This document shows positions 19,656 through 30,544 of a DNA stretch of 64,000 bases, in pieces. The DNA comes from Tsukamurella pseudospumae. GTDB taxonomy: Bacteria; Actinomycetota; Actinomycetes; Mycobacteriales; Mycobacteriaceae. The translations under genes were made by a program, and so were the position numbers. The notes below the pieces were generated by a model. That model did no database searches. It saw nothing but the letters and a program-made list of their open reading frames with translations, and was not told the DNA's origin. Location: assembly GCF_001575205.1 (NCBI RefSeq), contig NZ_LSRE01000049.1, forward strand, positions 1 to 64,000, given 5' to 3'. Within the stretch, counting starts at the first letter, position 1, and each line of letters opens with the position of its first letter.

Positions 19656-20194
19656 CAGGCGCGGCCTCCCGCCGCCCCGGCCGCGAGCGTCGCGGCGGGG
19701 TCGGTGAACCACGGCGAACTGCGGATGACCCGCATGACGGCCTTCCGCTCCTCGGGCTCGAGCCGGCTCAGGTAGAGCACGCCGTCGAGATGGTCCGTCT
19801 CGTGCTGGATGCAGCGCGCGAGGATCTCAGTGCCCTCGAGGACCACCGGGGCGCCGGTGACGTCGACCCCCTCGGCGATCACGTTCATGTGGCGCGTGCA
19901 CTCCCCGCGGACCTCGGGGATCGACAGGCAGCCCTCGGCCGCCGTCTGCATCTCCTCACCGACGGCGCGCCAGACGGGGTTGACGATGTGCCCCTCACGG
20001 CCGCCGCAGCCGTAGACGAACACGCGCTTGCTCACCCCCACCTGGGGCGCTGCCAGCCCCGCACCGCTGTGGTGGTGCATCGTGTCGATCATGTCGTCCA
20101 CCAACCGGGCGAGATCGGCGTCGAAGACCGTCACCTCGTCCGCAGGAGTACGCAGGACCGGGTCCGGATAGATGCGGATGGGGAGCACGCTCAT
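19655..20194 (-). CDS. def: Peptide deformylase
   Basis: 179 residues. The three metal-site motifs are intact: [10 protein letters not shown] (44-53), EGCLSIPE with Cys89 and HETDHLDG with His131 and His135. It removes the N-formyl group from new proteins, the reverse of the Fmt step encoded next to it. The C-terminus extends about 15 residues past the usual end as an Ala/Gly-rich tail. The region 20195-20341 between it and the divergent lipoprotein gene holds both promoters; no clear consensus elements are visible. Confidence 0.96.
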   Translation of the reverse strand: MSVLPIRIYPDPVLRTPADEVTVFDADLARLVDDMIDTMHHHSGAGLAAPQVGVSKRVFVYGCGGREGHIVNPVWRAVGEEMQTAAEGCLSIPEVRGECTRHMNVIAEGVDVTGAPVVLEGTEILARCIQHETDHLDGVLYLSRLEPEERKAVMRVIRSSPWFTDPAATLAAGAAGGRA

Positions 20195-20341
20195 CCCCCT
20201 ATTATCCAGCCCGGATCGCGCCACGGGTGCGCGGCCCGGAGGCCACACGAACGCGCCCGCGCTAGGACTTGAGGCAGGGTTGCCTTAGGATTCGGCTCGG
20301 AAACGCCACAGAACCGCCCCGCCGGGCGAGAGAGGGTCGAC

Positions 20342-22797
<2,456 letters not shown>

Positions 22798-22858
22798 ACC
22801 CGCACCGGACGGTGCCATCGGCGGTGCCATCGGCGGCACGTCCCGACGGTCGTGGGCC

Positions 22859-23347
22859 CTACCCGACGGTGCCGTCGCCGGGCCCCGGCGCGCCGGCACC
22901 GTCGGCCTCGTCGAAGACGAGCCAGGTGCGGGTGGCGCGCACCCCGCCGAGTGCCTGCAACCCGACGAGCACGACGTCGCGGAGGGCGGCGTTGTCCGGG
23001 GTCCGGACCAGGACGAGCACATCGAAGTCGCCGCCCACCAGCGCGAAGTGCTCCACATAGGGCAGTTCGCGCAGGTGCGCGGCGACCTGCTTCCACCCGT
23101 CCTGCCGGATCGAGAGACCGATGTACGCGGACGTCCCGAGACCGGCCCGGCCGTGGTCGATGCGGGCGCCGTAGCCGCGGATCACCCCCTCGCGTTCGAG
23201 GCGTTCGACCCGCACGTAGGCGTTGGCGCGGGAGACGTGCACGCGCTCCGCGAGGGCGCGCATGGAGATCCGCCCGTCCTCGGCGAGGACGTGCAGGATG
23301 CGCCGGTCGTACTCGTCCAACCGGGGCTCCGGGGAACCGTCCGCCAT
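22859..23347 (-). CDS. Lrp/AsnC-family transcriptional regulator
   Basis: 162 residues. The N-terminal HTH_AsnC domain is clear (LDEYDRRILHVLAEDGRISMRALAERVHVSR..AYVRVERLEREGVI), followed by the RAM ligand-binding domain with AYIGLSIRQ and VGGDFDVLVLVRT. The family binds amino acids or related acids and forms octamers or larger assemblies. It is divergent from the branched-chain 2-oxoacid dehydrogenase operon, the position of BkdR in other bacteria, so it probably controls that operon in response to branched-chain amino acids. The last 15 residues are a Gly/Ala/Pro-rich tail without known function. Confidence 0.92.
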   Translation of the reverse strand: MADGSPEPRLDEYDRRILHVLAEDGRISMRALAERVHVSRANAYVRVERLEREGVIRGYGARIDHGRAGLGTSAYIGLSIRQDGWKQVAAHLRELPYVEHFALVGGDFDVLVLVRTPDNAALRDVVLVGLQALGGVRATRTWLVFDEADGAGAPGPGDGTVG

Positions 23348-23381
23348 CCGTCCAACTCCGTCCCGCTCGCCGACACTCCCA

Positions 23382-23396
23382 CGGACATATGGTCCG
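23382..23396. promoter_or_regulatory. Putative Lrp-type operator
   Basis: CGGAC-ATATG-GTCCG is a 15-base palindrome, the length typical of Lrp-family sites. It lies in the divergent region between the regulator gene (start 23347) and the bkd operon (start 23499). The assignment is inferred from position and symmetry. Confidence 0.45.
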
Positions 23397-23498
23397 ATCT
23401 CGTGATCAATCTACGACGATCGTCTCGCGATGGCTGACGTCGGTGAGAACTCCGTCCATCGGTGAGACCCTCGTCACAGGCCGAGAACGGAGGACGAT

Positions 23499-24623
23499 GT
23501 GACCACCACCGATGTCGCGGGCGAGCCGAGGTACCGGAAGTTCCTTCCGGCGGACACGCCCGTCCAGTACCTCGACGAGGCGGGCGCACTCACCGACTCG
23601 CACGCGCGCTATCCCCACCCCGACGACGAGCGCATGGTCGAGATGTACCGGCGGATGGTCCTCGGGCGGCGGTTCGATGCGCAGGCCACGGCGCTGACCA
23701 AGCAGGGCCGCCTCGCGGTGTACCCGTCCTCGCACGGGCAGGACGCCTGCCAGATCGCGGCGGCCATGTGCCTGCGGCCCACCGACTGGCTGTTCCCGAC
23801 CTACCGCGATTCCGTGGCGCTGACCGCCCGCGGCGTGGACCCCGTCGAGGTCCTGACGCTTCTCGCGGGTGATTGGCACTGCGGCTACGACCCCGCGGCG
23901 CTGCGCACGGCGCCGCAGTGCACCCCGCTCGCGACGCAACTGCTGCACGCGGCGGGCGTGGCGCACGGCGAGCACCTGCGCGGCACCGACACGATCGCCC
24001 TCGCGCTCTGCGGCGACGGTGGCACCAGCGAGGGCGACTTCCACGAGGCCCTCAACTTCGCGGCCGTGTTCCACGCACCGGTGGTGTTCCTGGTGCAGAA
24101 CAACGGCTTCGCGATCAGCGTTCCGCTCTCGCGGCAGACCGCCGCACCGAGCCTGGCGCACAAGGGCGTCGGGTACGGCATCGGCTCCGAGCAGGTCGAC
24201 GGGAACGACCCGATCGCGATGCTCGGCGTGATGCAGGAGGCCGCGCACTTCGTCCGCTCGGGCAACGGGCCCGTCATCGTGGAGGCCCACACGTACCGGA
24301 TCGACGCGCACACCAACGCCGACGACGCGACCCGCTACCGCACGACCGCGGAGGTCGAGGAGTGGGTCCGCCGCGACCCGATCACCCGGCTGGAGACCCA
24401 TCTGCGGGCGCGGGGCCGCATCGACGACGCCCTCGTCGCCGCGGTCGCCGACGAGGCCGAGGCCGCCGCCGCGGACCTGCGGGAGCGGATGAACGCGGAC
24501 CGCCCCGTCGATCCCGCGGACCTGTTCCGGCACGTGTACGCCGAGCCCACACCCCAACTGCGGGAGCAGCAGGCACTCGTCGAGGCGGAGCTCGCCGCCG
24601 CAGCAGCTTCCCGGGAGGACTGA
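23499..24623 (+). CDS. bkdA: Branched-chain 2-oxoacid dehydrogenase E1 alpha subunit
   Basis: 374 residues, GTG start with GGAGG upstream. The thiamine diphosphate motif begins GDGGTSEGDFHEALNFAAVF and ends with VQNNGFAIS. The phosphorylation-type loop region YRIDAHTNADDATRYR and the preceding SHGQDACQ are typical of the BCKDH/PDH E1 alpha branch. With E1 beta it decarboxylates branched-chain 2-oxoacids, feeding iso- and anteiso-acyl-CoA production or degradation. The E1 alpha, beta and E2 genes follow in order. A pyruvate substrate cannot be excluded from sequence alone, but the Lrp regulator and E2 type favour branched chains. Confidence 0.9.
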   Translation: MTTTDVAGEPRYRKFLPADTPVQYLDEAGALTDSHARYPHPDDERMVEMYRRMVLGRRFDAQATALTKQGRLAVYPSSHGQDACQIAAAMCLRPTDWLFPTYRDSVALTARGVDPVEVLTLLAGDWHCGYDPAALRTAPQCTPLATQLLHAAGVAHGEHLRGTDTIALALCGDGGTSEGDFHEALNFAAVFHAPVVFLVQNNGFAISVPLSRQTAAPSLAHKGVGYGIGSEQVDGNDPIAMLGVMQEAAHFVRSGNGPVIVEAHTYRIDAHTNADDATRYRTTAEVEEWVRRDPITRLETHLRARGRIDDALVAAVADEAEAAAADLRERMNADRPVDPADLFRHVYAEPTPQLREQQALVEAELAAAAASRED

Positions 24624-24626
24624 ACC

Positions 24627-25631
24627 ATGCCGCGTCACACCATGGCCCAGGCGCTCAACACCGCCCTGCGGGACGCGCTCGCCGCCGATCCGAACGTGGT
24701 CGTGTTCGGCGAGGACGTGGGCACGCTGGGCGGCGTCTTCCGCGTCACCGACGGTCTGACCCGCGAGTTCGGCGCCGACCGCTGCTTCGACACCCCGCTC
24801 GCCGAGTCGGGGATCATCGGCTTCGCCGTCGGCATGACCATGGCGGGGTTCAAACCGGTGGTCGAGATGCAGTTCGACGCCTTCGCCTATCCCGCCTTCG
24901 AACAGATCGTCTCCCACGTCGCCAAGCTGCGCAATCGGACTCGCGGCGCGCTGGCCGTGCCGATGGTGATCCGCGTGCCCTACGCGGGCGGCATCGGCGG
25001 CGTCGAGCACCACTGCGATTCCAGCGAGGCCTACTACGTCCACACGCCCGGGCTGAAGGTGGCCGCGCCCGCGACGGTCGGCGACGCCTACACGCTGCTG
25101 CGGCGGGCGATCGACGATCCGGATCCCGTCGTCTTCCTCGAGCCCAAGCGGCTCTACTTCGCCTCGGAGGACACCGATCTCACGATCGGCGAGCCGCTGG
25201 GCAGGGCGGAGGTGCGGCGGGCCGGGACCGACGCGACGCTCATCTCCTACGGCCCGTCGGTCGGGGTCGCTCTCGACGCCGCGAAGGCGGCCGCCGAGGA
25301 CGGGCGCTCACTCGAGGTGATCGATCTGCGCACCCTCGTGCCCTTCGACGACGCGACCGTGGCCGCCTCGGTCCGGCGGACGGGCCGGTGCGTTGTGGTG
25401 CAGGAGGCGCAGGGATTCGCCGGCGTCGGCGCCGAGATCGCGGCCCGCGTGCAGGAGCGGTGCTTCCATCACCTGCACGCCCCCGTGCTCCGCGTGAGCG
25501 GACTCGACATCCCCTATCCCCCGCCGAAGCTCGAGCGCCTGCATCTGCCCGGTGTGGACCGGATCCTGGATACCGTGGACCGGCTGCAGTGGGACGATCA
25601 GGTGGATCCCCGCTGGACGGTGTCCGCATGA
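24627..25631 (+). CDS. bkdB: Branched-chain 2-oxoacid dehydrogenase E1 beta subunit
   Basis: 334 residues. The start follows the E1 alpha stop by 3 bases. Typical features are NVVVFGEDVGTLGGVFRVT, TPLAESGIIGFAVGM, EMQFDAFAYPAFEQIVS and RIPYAGGIGG-like RVPYAGG, plus the transketolase C-terminal domain with LEVIDLRTLVPFD. It forms the alpha2-beta2 E1 with the preceding product and holds part of the thiamine diphosphate site. Its stop overlaps the E2 start (ATGA). Confidence 0.93.
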   Translation: MPRHTMAQALNTALRDALAADPNVVVFGEDVGTLGGVFRVTDGLTREFGADRCFDTPLAESGIIGFAVGMTMAGFKPVVEMQFDAFAYPAFEQIVSHVAKLRNRTRGALAVPMVIRVPYAGGIGGVEHHCDSSEAYYVHTPGLKVAAPATVGDAYTLLRRAIDDPDPVVFLEPKRLYFASEDTDLTIGEPLGRAEVRRAGTDATLISYGPSVGVALDAAKAAAEDGRSLEVIDLRTLVPFDDATVAASVRRTGRCVVVQEAQGFAGVGAEIAARVQERCFHHLHAPVLRVSGLDIPYPPPKLERLHLPGVDRILDTVDRLQWDDQVDPRWTVSA

Positions 25632-26932
25632 GCGAGAAGGTGTTCCTGCTCCCCGACCTCGGCGAGGGACTGACCGAGGCCGAGATCCTGTCCTGGCGGG
25701 TCGCCGTGGGCGACACCGTGACCGTCGACCAGGTGGTCGTCGAGGTGGAGACCGCCAAGGCGGCGGTCGAGGTGCCGGTCCCCTACGCGGGCACCGTCGT
25801 AGCGCTGCACGGCGGACCCGGCGACGTCCTGCGCGTCGGCGAGCCGCTCATCGCCGTCGGCGACGGCACGGAGAGCTCCGGAACCCCCGCGCGCACACCC
25901 GACGTCCCGAGCACCGACGGTGCCTCCGGCAACGTCCTCATCGGGTACGGCACGAGCGCGGACGAGCCCGTCCGGCGGCGACGCGTCGCGCCCACCGGCC
26001 GTACCGTCTCGGCATCGCCGCGCCCGGCGGCTACGCCCGCCCCGGCACCGTCGACGCCCTCGGCCGTGCGGGTCATCTCCCCCGTCGTGCGCGCCCTGGC
26101 TCGCGAGCACGGAATCGACCTGGCGACGGTGCGCGCGACGGGCGTGGGCGGCGTGATCCGGCGCGCGGACGTCGACGCGGCCCTCGCCGAGCGGGAGGCA
26201 CCGGCGACCACGGCAGCGTCGACGCCCGGTACCCGCAGCGACGTCCACATCCCGCTCAACGGCATCCGGAAGGCCGTGGCGGACAAGTTGAGCACGAGCC
26301 GCCGCGAGATCCCCGACGCCACCACGTGGGTCGACGTCGACGCCACCGAGCTGCTGGCCGCGCGGGCGGCGATGAATGCGGCGCTGCCCGAGGCGGACCG
26401 GGTGAGCCTGCTGGCGCTGCTCGCCCGCCTCACAGTGGCGGCGCTGCGCCGCTACCCGCAGCTCAACGCATCCGTCGATCTCGGGCGCCGGCGGATCGTC
26501 CAGTACGGTCGTGTGCACCTCGGGATCGCCGCGCAGACCCCGCGCGGACTGGTGGTGCCGGTGCTCGCCGACGCGGACACCCTGACCACGGTCGAACTCG
26601 CACAGCGGCTCTCGGAGACCACGGCGCTCGCCCGCGACGGGAAGCTGCCGCCGGGCCGACTCACCGGCGGCACCTTCACTCTCAACAACTACGGCGTGTT
26701 CGGCGTCGACGGCTCCACGCCGATCATCAACCACCCCGAGGCGGCGATCCTCGGGATCGGCCGGATCATCGACCGGCCGTGGGTGATCGGCGGCGAGGTC
26801 GCCGTGCGCAAGGTGGCACAGGTGTCGCTGTCCTTCGATCACCGCGTGTGCGACGGCGGCGAGGCCGGCGGTTTCCTGCGACTGTTCGCGGACTACGTGG
26901 AGGACCCGGTCAGAGCACTGGCCCACCTCTGA
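25628..26932 (+). CDS. bkdC: Dihydrolipoyl acyltransferase E2 of the branched-chain 2-oxoacid dehydrogenase
   Basis: 434 residues. One lipoyl domain (1-80) carries the lipoylated Lys in VETAKAAVEV. A flexible Pro/Ala linker leads to a peripheral-subunit-binding domain (about 150-190, SPVVRALAREHGIDL..VRATGVGGVIRRADVD). The catalytic domain ends in DHRVCDGGEAGGFL with the active-site His and Asp. It transfers the acyl group to CoA and forms the core of the complex. No E3 (lipoamide dehydrogenase) gene follows, so E3 must come from elsewhere. The next gene is convergent. Confidence 0.93.
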   Translation: MSEKVFLLPDLGEGLTEAEILSWRVAVGDTVTVDQVVVEVETAKAAVEVPVPYAGTVVALHGGPGDVLRVGEPLIAVGDGTESSGTPARTPDVPSTDGASGNVLIGYGTSADEPVRRRRVAPTGRTVSASPRPAATPAPAPSTPSAVRVISPVVRALAREHGIDLATVRATGVGGVIRRADVDAALAEREAPATTAASTPGTRSDVHIPLNGIRKAVADKLSTSRREIPDATTWVDVDATELLAARAAMNAALPEADRVSLLALLARLTVAALRRYPQLNASVDLGRRRIVQYGRVHLGIAAQTPRGLVVPVLADADTLTTVELAQRLSETTALARDGKLPPGRLTGGTFTLNNYGVFGVDGSTPIINHPEAAILGIGRIIDRPWVIGGEVAVRKVAQVSLSFDHRVCDGGEAGGFLRLFADYVEDPVRALAHL

Positions 26933-26947
26933 GCCGGGCCGCGGCGC

Positions 26948-28774
26948 TCAGTCCACCCGCACGAGTGCCCACGTGTACCGGCCGGGAACGGCCTCGGCGT
27001 AGCCCACCCGGTACAGCCCGGCGCGCCCGCGGAGGTCGACGGCCACCCTCGCGGTGAACGCCGATCCCCGGCGTTCCCAGGAGATCTCGGTGGACGGCGA
27101 GTCGTCGTCGGCGATCGGGACCCAGCGGTCACCGTCGCGCCGTTCGACGCGCGCGTAGCTGTCCGGGATCACGCGGTTCGGGTGCGGGCAGTCGAAGTCG
27201 ACGGTGAGCCGCCCGCCCGGCTCCGGCGTGCGCACGGCCGCCACCCGGATCGGGCGGGGTCGACTGAGCACCGTCGAGCCCGACGGTGACCCGAACCGCC
27301 CGGCGCGCTGCCGCGCCGGGGGCGTGCAGGGCTCGCTGGGCCGGCCGGCTGCGAGGTCCGCGGCGAGCCGGGACGCCGTCTCGCTCACGGCGGCCAGCTG
27401 ATTGCGACCGAACACGGTGGCCCCGGCCTCGTAACGCTGAGCGTCGTACTCCTCCGGCGTCGTCAGGTAGTGGCCGTACCCGTTCGCGTAGCCCTGGACC
27501 AGCACGTCGCCCGCGTCGATCCCGGCCGCCGCGGCGACCGCGTCCCGCAGCCGCGCGCCCGCCGTGACCGTGACCTCCATGGGCAGGCACAGCAGGTGCA
27601 GCTCACCCAGCCGGATCAGCTGCACCGGCAGGCATTCCTGCACCCAGCCCACCGCGCCGACCGGCAGCAGCATCTCCTTCGGCGCCTGCTGGGCCGCGAG
27701 GACGGGGTCTCGCCGGTACAGCGCCCGGCTGATCGCGCCGACCCGGTTGCCCAGGCCCTGCTGGAAGACGGTCGCGCCCAGCCCGTCGGAGGTGCCTGCG
27801 GCGAAGGCGGCGCCGAGGACGGCACGCCCCGTCGGACCCGAGACGGTGTGCGCGGCACCGAAGTCGACGTAGGTGAGCCGGTGGTCGACGATCGGCGCCA
27901 GCGACCGGCCCGGCCCCGCGGCCAGGGCGCGGGCCGCCTCGAGCTGGCGGCGGGCGATCTCCGCGGTGTTGTCTCGCTCGTCGTCGGTGGGCCCGTGTCC
28001 GGCACTGCCACCGAGGTTCGGCGACATGTCGCCGGCATTGGTCTGGGCGAACGCGCTCACGAAGTCCGGCACGCGATCGCGCTCCCGCGCCTCCCACGCC
28101 GACGCCGCCCGGCCCTTGTTGTCGGAACTGATCAGGCGGTTGCCGTTGCCCATGGAGGTGCAGTGCACCGCGAACCAGTCGATCGCCGCACGGAGTTCAC
28201 CGTCGCGCTCGATGCGCAGCAGGGTCACCGCGGGGTCGATGCGCCCGGGAAGCCGGTCTCGGTCGGGGTTGCGGTCGAAGGAGCTCGCGCTGCGGTTGAC
28301 GGAGGCGTCGTGCAGCTCGCCGCGCGCGAGCGAGAGGTCCGCGGGCGCGAGCGCGGCCTCGGCGTCGAGGACGGCCCGGACCACGCCGTCGACGAGCCGG
28401 TGGAAGGTCCGGCGATGGTGCCCGAGGGTCGTGATGTTGTAGAGCCGGTGCCGGCCGTGACCGCCGGGGCCGCAGTGCGTGTGCGTCGCCGTGAGCACGA
28501 CGTTCTCGGCGGACAGCCGGCCTCCGGTCGCGGTGGCGAGCCGGTCGGTGATCTCGTCGACCGCCGCCTGGAAGAACATGCCGATGTCCGCGACGACGAA
28601 GGCCACCCGATGCGAGGAGGTCGCGACGACGAAGGCGCGGGCCCACTGCCGGGTGAGCAGGCCCCGTCCGCGCTGCCCCGGCATCCCGTACCCCATCAGG
28701 CCCACGCCCCACGGCTCGCCCGTGATGTCCGTCTTCGCCCAGCCCGCACGCAGCCCCGCTCCGCTCATGCCCAC
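26948..28774 (-). CDS. Neutral ceramidase-family protein
   Basis: 608 residues from the first ATG; the ATG two codons later (28768, MSGAGLRAGWAK) may be the real start. It has the family's zinc-site HTHCG at about 98-102 and AVHCTSMG near 202, and the nucleophile in NAGDMSPNLGG (Ser251). The C-terminal immunoglobulin-like domain is also present (about 490-608). The enzyme hydrolyses ceramide to sphingosine and fatty acid. No signal peptide is seen, in line with mycobacterial homologues, so export is uncertain. It stands alone, convergent with bkdC. The natural substrate could be host or environmental ceramide; this is inference. Confidence 0.9.
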   Translation of the reverse strand: MGMSGAGLRAGWAKTDITGEPWGVGLMGYGMPGQRGRGLLTRQWARAFVVATSSHRVAFVVADIGMFFQAAVDEITDRLATATGGRLSAENVVLTATHTHCGPGGHGRHRLYNITTLGHHRRTFHRLVDGVVRAVLDAEAALAPADLSLARGELHDASVNRSASSFDRNPDRDRLPGRIDPAVTLLRIERDGELRAAIDWFAVHCTSMGNGNRLISSDNKGRAASAWEARERDRVPDFVSAFAQTNAGDMSPNLGGSAGHGPTDDERDNTAEIARRQLEAARALAAGPGRSLAPIVDHRLTYVDFGAAHTVSGPTGRAVLGAAFAAGTSDGLGATVFQQGLGNRVGAISRALYRRDPVLAAQQAPKEMLLPVGAVGWVQECLPVQLIRLGELHLLCLPMEVTVTAGARLRDAVAAAAGIDAGDVLVQGYANGYGHYLTTPEEYDAQRYEAGATVFGRNQLAAVSETASRLAADLAAGRPSEPCTPPARQRAGRFGSPSGSTVLSRPRPIRVAAVRTPEPGGRLTVDFDCPHPNRVIPDSYARVERRDGDRWVPIADDDSPSTEISWERRGSAFTARVAVDLRGRAGLYRVGYAEAVPGRYTWALVRVD

Positions 28775-28875
28775 GAGGTTAGTGCCCGGCCTGCGGCGGA
28801 TCGCCGTCCGGCGTAGCGTGGCCGGAGCGATGAAGGAACGGTCGCCTCAGCCGCGAACGACATCAGGACATCGAT

Positions 28876-29184
28876 ATGCGCATTCTCGCAGCCATCCTCG
28901 CCACCATGGCCATCTCCGTCGCCGGCACCGGACTCGCCGCCGCGGAGGACGACGGGGCCTCGACACCCACCGCGACCATCGAGACCGGGGACTCCCCGCG
29001 CGAGGTCGGCACCGCTCCCGAGGGTGCCGCCGATCCGGCGGAGCCCACGGCCCCGCCCGAATCCGCCTCCGAGCCGATCGAACCCACTGCCGCACCCGAG
29101 GGCGCGGGCGAGCCGCGGTCGGACCCCGAGACCGTGACCGCCGAGGAGGCCATCGCCGCGTTCACCGAGGACGGGGCGGAGTAG
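28876..29184 (+). CDS. Small secreted acidic protein
   Basis: 102 residues. A signal peptide is clear (MRILAAILATMAISVAGTG, cleavage near AAAED at about residue 23). The mature part is about 80 residues, rich in Glu, Pro, Ala and Thr with repeated APEGA and EPxxP units, and no cysteines, so it is probably disordered. I do not recognise a family. It is alone between a divergent ceramidase gene and a convergent NTF2-like gene. Confidence 0.6.
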   Translation: MRILAAILATMAISVAGTGLAAAEDDGASTPTATIETGDSPREVGTAPEGAADPAEPTAPPESASEPIEPTAAPEGAGEPRSDPETVTAEEAIAAFTEDGAE

Positions 29185-29198
29185 CGCCCTGGCCCGGG

Positions 29199-29780
29199 TC
29201 AGTCCTCGAGCTCGGGCGGGACGGTCCGCGCGAGCCGGGCGTCCGGCTCCCGCCCGGACATCCGCAGTGCCCCGAACAGCACCTTCCCGAGCGTGATCAG
29301 GCCCGACGGACTGCGCAGGTTCAGCCCGCCGATCAGTTGCCGGAGGATCGTCAGCTGGTCGAAGTAGATCCGCTCGGCGACGAGGTTCTCCTCCTCGTCG
29401 AAGACGAAGTACGCGGTCATCCGCGTGCGGTGCCGCGCGCCGGTGGGCGGGATCGCGCCGAGCGGCCCGCGCTGGGTGCCGAGCAGCCAGAACTCGACGA
29501 TGACCGCGTCCACGCTGTGCCGCAGCGCGATCAGCTCGTGATCCTGATCGGGGAACGCGATGCGGGTGTCGGCGTAGTAGTCCCGCACCTCCTCGTCGCC
29601 GTCGTGCACCGTCATCTGCGCGACGAGCTCGTAGTGCGGGTGTGGGAAGGTCGACAGCGTGGCGTCCCAGTCCTGGCGCACCTCGTCGTGGAAGTGGTCG
29701 AGCACGAGCTTCTCGCGCGCTCGGAGCACGGACGCGGGCGGCATCACGAAGCGGGAGCTGTGGGCGATCATGCCCATCAT
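29199..29780 (-). CDS. NTF2-like/SnoaL-like domain protein
   Basis: About 193 residues; in-frame ATGs lie at 29780, 29777 and 29771. The central part (about 25-165) has the SnoaL/NTF2-like pattern: REKLVLDHFHDEVRQDWD, a strand HYELVAQMTVHDGDEEVRDYY, and late strands RTRMTAYFVFDEEENLVAERIYFDQLTILRQL. Such domains bind small hydrophobic ligands and act as isomerases, cyclases or binding proteins. It is divergent from a TetR gene with 54 bases between starts, so it is a likely target of that repressor. The ligand is unknown. Confidence 0.75.
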   Translation of the reverse strand: MMGMIAHSSRFVMPPASVLRAREKLVLDHFHDEVRQDWDATLSTFPHPHYELVAQMTVHDGDEEVRDYYADTRIAFPDQDHELIALRHSVDAVIVEFWLLGTQRGPLGAIPPTGARHRTRMTAYFVFDEEENLVAERIYFDQLTILRQLIGGLNLRSPSGLITLGKVLFGALRMSGREPDARLARTVPPELED

Positions 29781-29815
29781 CTTACCCACACCGTGGATTA
29801 AATAGACATCGCAAA

Positions 29816-29837
29816 CATGAGGAATGATGTCCTCATG
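29816..29837. promoter_or_regulatory. Palindromic operator overlapping the tetR start
   Basis: CATGAGGA (29816-29823) and TCCTCATG (29830-29837) form a perfect 8-base inverted repeat with a 6-base spacer. The right arm contains ATG 29835, the likely start of the TetR gene. This is the expected size and location for autoregulation and for control of the divergent NTF2-like gene. Inferred from symmetry. Confidence 0.6.
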
Positions 29838-30506
29838 AGCACACCGCCGCCGCCCCGTCGCGGGCGTCCCGCCCTGGGCGCGCCGCGGCTGACCCGCGAC
29901 GTGATCGTGCGCATCGCGCTCGGGCAGATCGACGAGCACGGCATCGCGGCCACCGGCATGCGCTCCGTCGCCAAGCAACTGGGCGTCGACCCGAAGAGCC
30001 TCTACAACCACGTCCGCGACAAGGAGGACCTGATGGACGCGGTCGCGGACGCGATCCTCACCTCGATCGACGCGCACGTCCCGACCGGTGACCTCGACGC
30101 CGACCTCGCGGGCATCGCGTACGCCTTCCGCGCAGCGGCACTCGCGCATCCCCGGGCGGCACCGCTCGTCCTCACGAGACCGCCCCACACCCTCGCCGCC
30201 TTCGCGCCCGCGGAGTCGATCCTCCACGTCCTCCTGACCGCGGGCTTCGGGCCCGGCGAGGCGGTGCACATGATGCGCAGCCTGCTGGCGCTCCTCATCG
30301 GAACCCTGCAGCGCGAGCTGGAGACGGGCACCGACTACGACGAGGCCGCGATCGCCTCGCGCGAGGCGGCGTTCGGCGGGAGCGGCTGGCCCGCCGTCCA
30401 GGCCGTCGCGGGCGACCTCGCCCGGTTCGACCCCGAGGCCGAGTTCGAGTACATGATCGCGCTCTCGATCGGCGCGGTGCGCGGCCGCATGCCCGAGGCG
30501 CGCTGA
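29835..30506 (+). CDS. TetR-family transcriptional regulator
   Basis: 223 residues from ATG 29835; an in-frame ATG also exists at 29817. The N-terminal HTH is clear (LTRDVIVRIALGQIDEHGIAATGMRSVAKQLGVDPKSLYNHVRDKEDLMDAV), and the C-terminal region resembles the TetR_C_1 type (YAFRAAALAHPRAAPLV). It probably represses itself and the divergent NTF2-like gene through the palindrome that overlaps its own start. Effector unknown. Confidence 0.88.
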   Translation: MSTPPPPRRGRPALGAPRLTRDVIVRIALGQIDEHGIAATGMRSVAKQLGVDPKSLYNHVRDKEDLMDAVADAILTSIDAHVPTGDLDADLAGIAYAFRAAALAHPRAAPLVLTRPPHTLAAFAPAESILHVLLTAGFGPGEAVHMMRSLLALLIGTLQRELETGTDYDEAAIASREAAFGGSGWPAVQAVAGDLARFDPEAEFEYMIALSIGAVRGRMPEAR

Positions 30507-30544
30507 GCGCCGTCGTCCGCCGACCGCTCACGCCGGGACCGCGC

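Noticed and set aside
20264-20300. A possible IdeR iron box near CTTGAGGCAGGGTTGCCTTA before the hydrolase gene.
   Set aside because: Only about 11 of 19 positions fit the consensus, unlike the 15 of 19 at 56403.
22811-22834. GGTGCCATCGGC repeated twice in tandem after gdhA.
   Set aside because: Two 12-base units with a weak 5-base stem; too short for a repeat family and without terminator features.
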